Below are positions 50,301 through 53,492 of a stretch of DNA of 53,492 nucleotides, one piece after another. This stretch comes from an uncultured Acidobacteriota bacterium (GTDB taxonomy: Bacteria > Acidobacteriota > Thermoanaerobaculia > UBA5066), in assembly GCA_903845115.1 (NCBI GenBank), contig CAIMWE010000111.1:1-53492 (forward strand). Direction: 5' to 3'. The notes under the pieces were generated by a model, which saw nothing but the letters and a program-made list of their open reading frames with translations, made no database searches and had not been told where the DNA came from. Position 1 is the stretch's first letter, and each line of letters starts with the position of its first letter. The position numbers and the translations under genes are program-made.

Positions 50301-53300
50301 CCGCCCCGCCCGGCCTCGACCTCGCGCCGCTCGTCGAGCCGGCCCTTTCGCCAGATCTCCAGGGTGAGGAGCTGCCCTTCCAGGCCCGACGCCGCGAGGA
50401 TCCGCGCGGTTCCGCCCGGAGCGACCGAGCCGGTCTCGACCCGGAGGACCATCGGGAGCGCCAGGGAGGTCTGCTTTCCCGCCACCAGGAACTCCTGGAA
50501 CGTCTCGCATCTCGCGCCGAAGTCGTCCAGCGTCTCGTACCGGAGCCGGTAGGCCCCCGGGGAGAGCGGGCCGAACGCCACCCCGGCGTCGCCCTTGGCC
50601 CCGTGCTCCACGCGTCCCCGGATCACCTCCGCGCCGTCCGGCCATTCCCGCATCAGCGCTTCGGACCGGAAGTCCGTCTCCCACCGCGGCCTGAGCCGGT
50701 CCCCCGGCGTCTCGAAGTCGCCGGAAACTTCGTCGCCCCCGTCGTCCGTCTCGAGAGCGGCCGGAGGCCTCGTCACCGGAAGCTCCGAAGGCACCACCGC
50801 CCGCGCGGGCTGGACCAGCCGGAGGAGCCGGTAGGTGCCGGTTCCCGGGCGAGGGACCCCGTCCAGGTTCGAACGGGTGATCCGGAGCTCGGTCTTCGAT
50901 CCCTCGGGGTAGAACCCCTTCTCCACCTCGATCCGGGGCTCGATCGACACCGCGCCGAGCCTGGCCGAGCGGGTCGCGCTCCTCGTCTCCCCCCCTTCGT
51001 CGGTGACGTCGGCCGTCACCGCGAACCGGAACGAGACCTCCTGCCCCGCTCCCTGCGCCCGCTCGTCCGCTTCGGGGTGGAACGCCACCTCGAAGGTGCC
51101 GTCCTCCTTCAGCGGCGCGGCTCCCGAGGCGATCGTCTGGGACCGCGTCCGGCCGCCTCCCCATCCCCCGTACCAGCCCCACCACCAGGGGTAGACCGGC
51201 TCGCGCGTGACGCGCCACTTCACGGTGCCGGAGGTGACGGGCAGCCCGAAGTAGTAGCGGGCCTCGCCGGTCAGGACCGCGGCACGGTTCAGCCGCAGGG
51301 GGGCCTTCGACTCCCTGAACGAGGCCTCGAACGTCGGCCGCTTGTACTCCTCGACCCGGACCGACGCGGTCCCGTTGAGCGAGCTCTGGACCCGCCAGTT
51401 CCCGAGGAGCCGGCCGGCGGGGATCCGGAACTCGCCCGAGGCGCTCCCGTAGCCGTTCGTCTTCACGATCTTCGACTCGACCGTCTCGCCGTTCGGGTCG
51501 ACCAGCGTCACGGTCGCCGCGGCCTCGGGGTAGACCGCGAATCGGGCCTCGGACGCCTTCCCGCGGTACGCGAGGACCTTCCAGAACACGGTCTGCCGGG
51601 GCCGGTAGACGCTCCGATCGGTGTAGACCAGGGACGCCGTCGCCGGCCCTTCCTTCGCCGGCTGGCTGAACGAGAGATAGGAGTCGTCGAGCGCCACGTC
51701 GGCGCCGTCCCTCGCCAGGAGGAAGCAGTTGCCTCCCGCGAGCCGGGGCTCGAAGGGAAAGCGGGCCTCGCCGTCCGGCCCGCTCGACCGGACCTCGAGC
51801 TTCTGGTGCCGCTCGCGCCAGTTCTTCTTCCAGAGGGCGACCGCCACGCCCGGCTTCGGCCTCCCCGAGGCGCCCGACATCGTGCGGACCACGACGCCGC
51901 CGTCGTCGTCGGGCCGGACCGTCAGGACGAGGTCGGTCACGACGAAGTTCACTCCGATCACCTGGTTGCCGGATTCCCCGAAGCCCTCCTGCCTCGAGGC
52001 GGCCACGACCCAGAGGCCCGGGCTCTTCAGCGGCGGGAGCACGTAGGTCCGGTGGTCCTTGAAGTCCGGGGTCGGGGGGAGCTCGCTCTTCCACTCGACG
52101 TCGGCCCGCCGCGAGCCGAGGAGCGCGAGGACCTCCTTCTGGTCCGGGAGGAGGTTGTAGTCCGTCGCCGCCGACACGCGCGCCTCGAGGTCGACCGCGA
52201 AGGCCCGGAAGTGAAGGGCCGTCAGGTTGCGGTGCGTCACCCGGATCGACCGCTTCCCGGCGGCGTCGCTCGCCATCGACTCGATCCTCCAGGAGGGCTC
52301 CTCGATCGACGCCACGATGGACCGGCACCGCTTGCCGCCAGGGGAATCGGGGTAGGCCTTCACCCCCTCCCCGGCGATCGACCGGGCGCGGACGAGATTG
52401 CCCGGGACGCTCGCGCCCCTCACCAGGTCCGCCAGCTCCGCCTGCCCCATCGCCCACCAGGAGACGGAGCGGAACGGACCCAGCTGCCGCTCGAGCTCCT
52501 TCCGCACCACCTTGCGGTCGTGTCCGTCCGTGAACGCCGCGTTCAGCCTCCGCGTCCGTTCGAGCAGCGCCTCCAGCTCGGCCTCTTTCCTGCCGGCGTC
52601 CCGGTGCCAGCTGGCGAGGTCGACCAGGACCGCGGTCACCTTCCGCAGCGGGTGGACCGCCGGGTCGTCCAGCTTGCCCGGGTCCGCGCCACCCTCCCCC
52701 TTCGCCAGCTGGCCGGCGTCCAGCCGGTAGACCTCGTTGGACTCCTCCGGACGCCACCCGCTCGTGTCGGCGAGGAAGTCGGCGAACAGGTACGTCACCG
52801 AGTCGCGGAGCGTCGGCCGCACCCCGGCCGGGTAGGTGTTCGGCTGGATGAAGTCGGGCAGGCGGGAGGCCGGCTCGCCCCCGAACGCCTCCCGGCGGCT
52901 CCAGACGTCGACGAAGGCCCGTCCCGCTTCCGCCCAGATCTGGTCGCGCGTCCACGCCTTCAGGTCCACGACCCCCTTCGTCTCGACCCGCTCCCGCTTG
53001 CCGATCTCCCAGCCGTAGGTCCTGACGTAGTTGACGAGCGACTGAGCATAGAAGAGGTCGAGCGCCGCCCGGTTCAGGGCCCCCTCCGGCCACGGCTCGT
53101 CCTTCAGGAACCGGACCGACGTCTCGTACCCGTGGAGGGCGGTCCGGAGCTGGACCTCTCGGATCAGGGCCTTCGTCCACTCTTCCCCGTTCCCCGCCGC
53201 CCGGGCCGCCTTCCTGATCCCCTCGAGGGCCGCGCGAGCCTCCTCGAGCTTCTGTTCACCCTCGAGCCGATCGACCTCTTTCCACGCCGGCGTCTTCACG

Positions 53301-53440
53301 GCAACCACTCCTTTGGCCTCGGGCCCCTTCGGGGAACCGACCTTCTGTTCCATCCCCGCGCCGGCACCGGCCAGGAGCGTCGCGGCGGTCAACGTCACAA
53401 GGGCGGCAAATGCGACAAGAAGGCGCGAAGGGCTCTTCAT
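47330..53440 (-). CDS. bacterial alpha-2-macroglobulin-family protein
   Basis: 2,036 residues with a signal peptide (MKSPSRLLVAFAALVTLTAA) and no lipobox Cys, unlike the lipoprotein form in enterobacteria. Repeated MG beta-sandwich domains fill the first 1,150 residues (for example LVYTDRSVYRPRQTVFWKVL, the MG2-type signature). A Pro/Ala/Met-rich low-complexity insert at about 1190-1260 corresponds to the bait region. SVTSWNVWVHAVTKDLRGG leads into the thioester domain, where the motif C-T-E-Q is intact with Cys1501 in PYECTEQTLNRF. A receptor-binding-like domain ends the chain. It should trap attacking proteases in the periplasm. A PbpC-type glycosyltransferase, the common partner, is not in view. 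A GTG at 53458 could add six residues. Largest gene of the window. Confidence 0.92.
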   Translation of the reverse strand: MKSPSRLLVAFAALVTLTAATLLAGAGAGMEQKVGSPKGPEAKGVVAVKTPAWKEVDRLEGEQKLEEARAALEGIRKAARAAGNGEEWTKALIREVQLRTALHGYETSVRFLKDEPWPEGALNRAALDLFYAQSLVNYVRTYGWEIGKRERVETKGVVDLKAWTRDQIWAEAGRAFVDVWSRREAFGGEPASRLPDFIQPNTYPAGVRPTLRDSVTYLFADFLADTSGWRPEESNEVYRLDAGQLAKGEGGADPGKLDDPAVHPLRKVTAVLVDLASWHRDAGRKEAELEALLERTRRLNAAFTDGHDRKVVRKELERQLGPFRSVSWWAMGQAELADLVRGASVPGNLVRARSIAGEGVKAYPDSPGGKRCRSIVASIEEPSWRIESMASDAAGKRSIRVTHRNLTALHFRAFAVDLEARVSAATDYNLLPDQKEVLALLGSRRADVEWKSELPPTPDFKDHRTYVLPPLKSPGLWVVAASRQEGFGESGNQVIGVNFVVTDLVLTVRPDDDGGVVVRTMSGASGRPKPGVAVALWKKNWRERHQKLEVRSSGPDGEARFPFEPRLAGGNCFLLARDGADVALDDSYLSFSQPAKEGPATASLVYTDRSVYRPRQTVFWKVLAYRGKASEARFAVYPEAAATVTLVDPNGETVESKIVKTNGYGSASGEFRIPAGRLLGNWRVQSSLNGTASVRVEEYKRPTFEASFRESKAPLRLNRAAVLTGEARYYFGLPVTSGTVKWRVTREPVYPWWWGWYGGWGGGRTRSQTIASGAAPLKEDGTFEVAFHPEADERAQGAGQEVSFRFAVTADVTDEGGETRSATRSARLGAVSIEPRIEVEKGFYPEGSKTELRITRSNLDGVPRPGTGTYRLLRLVQPARAVVPSELPVTRPPAALETDDGGDEVSGDFETPGDRLRPRWETDFRSEALMREWPDGAEVIRGRVEHGAKGDAGVAFGPLSPGAYRLRYETLDDFGARCETFQEFLVAGKQTSLALPMVLRVETGSVAPGGTARILAASGLEGQLLTLEIWRKGRLDERREVEAGRGGVIEIPVTEKERGGFGLALSGLRDHQFFRSTATVMVPWDDKQLAVQFATFRDRLRPGAKETFSVTVKTPDGKAAEAGAAELLAYMYDRSLDLFGPHRPPSVPPLYPVRTSVGQVRASLAQARTFWVQGTSRALPGSPSFQPDRLKFYDSYGIGGPGRRGGPPGGAMPPQAMMLQSAPPPPAPASPMRKAAAMESNAPADALQQAEAPAAPPAQVSPAEAPVALRSDFSETAFWRPNLLTGPDGTAVIEFTVPDSVTSWNVWVHAVTKDLRGGSIRRETRSVKELMVRPYLPRFFREGDSADLKVVVNNASDAEMAGTVKLEVIDPETNESLSEAFGLPASTRPFRAAAGGGSNVTFPVKAPKSLVTAAFRVTAVSGAVSDGELRPVPVLPGRLHLVQSRFVTLRNRDLKKMTFADMARADDPTLTQEQLVVTVDAQLFYSVLQALPYLVDFPYECTEQTLNRFVSTGIVTSLYDRFPAVARMAAEMSKRTTPLETWDAADPNRKMVLEESPWLVQARGGKDAGHGLTNVLDPRAAKADREASLTKLRKAQNANGSFPWWPGGPPSPYMTLYLMNGFAHAAEFGVEVPKEMVRRGWQYLASHYRDDLRKMKADDCCWEFLTFLNFVASSYPDASYTGDALTPADRKEILDFSFRHWKQHSPYLKGFLALTLKRMGRPGDAKLVWDSVMDSSKTTEDQGTFWAPEDRSWLWYNDTIETQAYALRTLDELRPEDPRREGLVQWLLLNKKLNQWKSTRATAEVLYALAHYLKKEGALGVREDATVTVGPEKVTFTFEPDVYSGKKNQVVVPGAKVDPKTMSTVVVEKQGQGFAFASAAWHFATDRLPTEDRGDFFRVSRTYFRRELEGKEWVLRPLAEGTAVSVGDQVEVLLSLRTKHEAEYVHLRDPRGAGFEPENPVSRYRWDLGISWYEEIRDSGTNFFFERLPAGEYSFRYRVRAATAGTFRAGPATVQSMYAPEFNAYSTGQVLVVKGE

Positions 53441-53492
53441 GTCCGAAGCATATGGCACCTTCTTTTCGCTCTGGCGTTAACCACGCACGACC

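Noticed and set aside
1-53492. CRISPR arrays, rRNA genes, insertion sequences
   Set aside because: No regularly spaced repeats, no rRNA-like segments and no transposase motifs were seen; the only mobile-element trace is the integrase remnant at 25535-25738.

Overview
High-GC bacterial DNA (roughly two-thirds G+C) with dense genes and almost no rRNA or phage content. The mix of an Oar-like TonB receptor with an N-terminal carboxypeptidase-regulatory-like domain, a secreted BNR/sortilin-type propeller, a long alpha-2-macroglobulin, a bifunctional homocysteine methyltransferase/MTHFR and orphan multi-PAS kinases fits an Acidobacteriota-like genome. That placement is inference from gene content only; no marker gene here settles it.

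Left part (1-3.7 kb) is a graveyard. An acyl-adenylate ligase (732-2276, minus) stands among a frameshifted membrane-protein remnant, a PIN-domain 3' remnant and a chimeric remnant that joins a MurE-like fragment to pieces of an AsnB-type amidotransferase.

3.9-18.6 kb is the most unusual part. A plus-strand set (glutamine-synthetase-family ligase, MurT, GatD) converges on an eight-gene minus-strand run read from 18569 down to 7650: SAM methyltransferase, NHLP-type HlyD adaptor, two NHLP-type ABC exporter subunits, phosphodiester glycosidase, GNAT, stand-alone C39-type peptidase and a MurE-family ligase. Junctions from the second ABC subunit to the MurE-like gene overlap or touch, so they look translationally coupled. 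The first ABC subunit has lost the N-terminal C39 peptidase domain usual in this family, while a separate C39-like protein sits in the same run. The MurE-like ligase has Asp-Cys-Trp-Tyr where DNPR is usual. Together this looks like an exporter linked to peptide-ligase or cell-wall amidation chemistry; no precursor peptide was found.

18.7-22.3 kb holds a fused methionine-synthesis enzyme, a small nucleotidyltransferase-like gene and a single-pass membrane protein. 22.3-29.5 kb has two related orphan PAS histidine kinases pointing away from each other. Between them are an intact tRNA-Leu(UAA), partial tRNA copies, a ParE-type toxin-antitoxin pair lying exactly between two tRNA 3'-end repeats, and a tyrosine-recombinase remnant: a decayed integration site. 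A tRNA-Cys(GCA) follows.

29.5-53.5 kb is more ordinary: acyl-CoA dehydrogenase, secreted propeller protein, TonB receptor with a strong terminator, a WbuC-like cupin coupled to a PEP-synthase-like/nucleotidyltransferase fusion, glutamate dehydrogenase, release factor 3, a PhoD-like phosphatase, a secreted nuclease, a polytopic membrane protein coupled to a STAS protein, and a 2,036-residue alpha-2-macroglobulin with an intact thioester motif.
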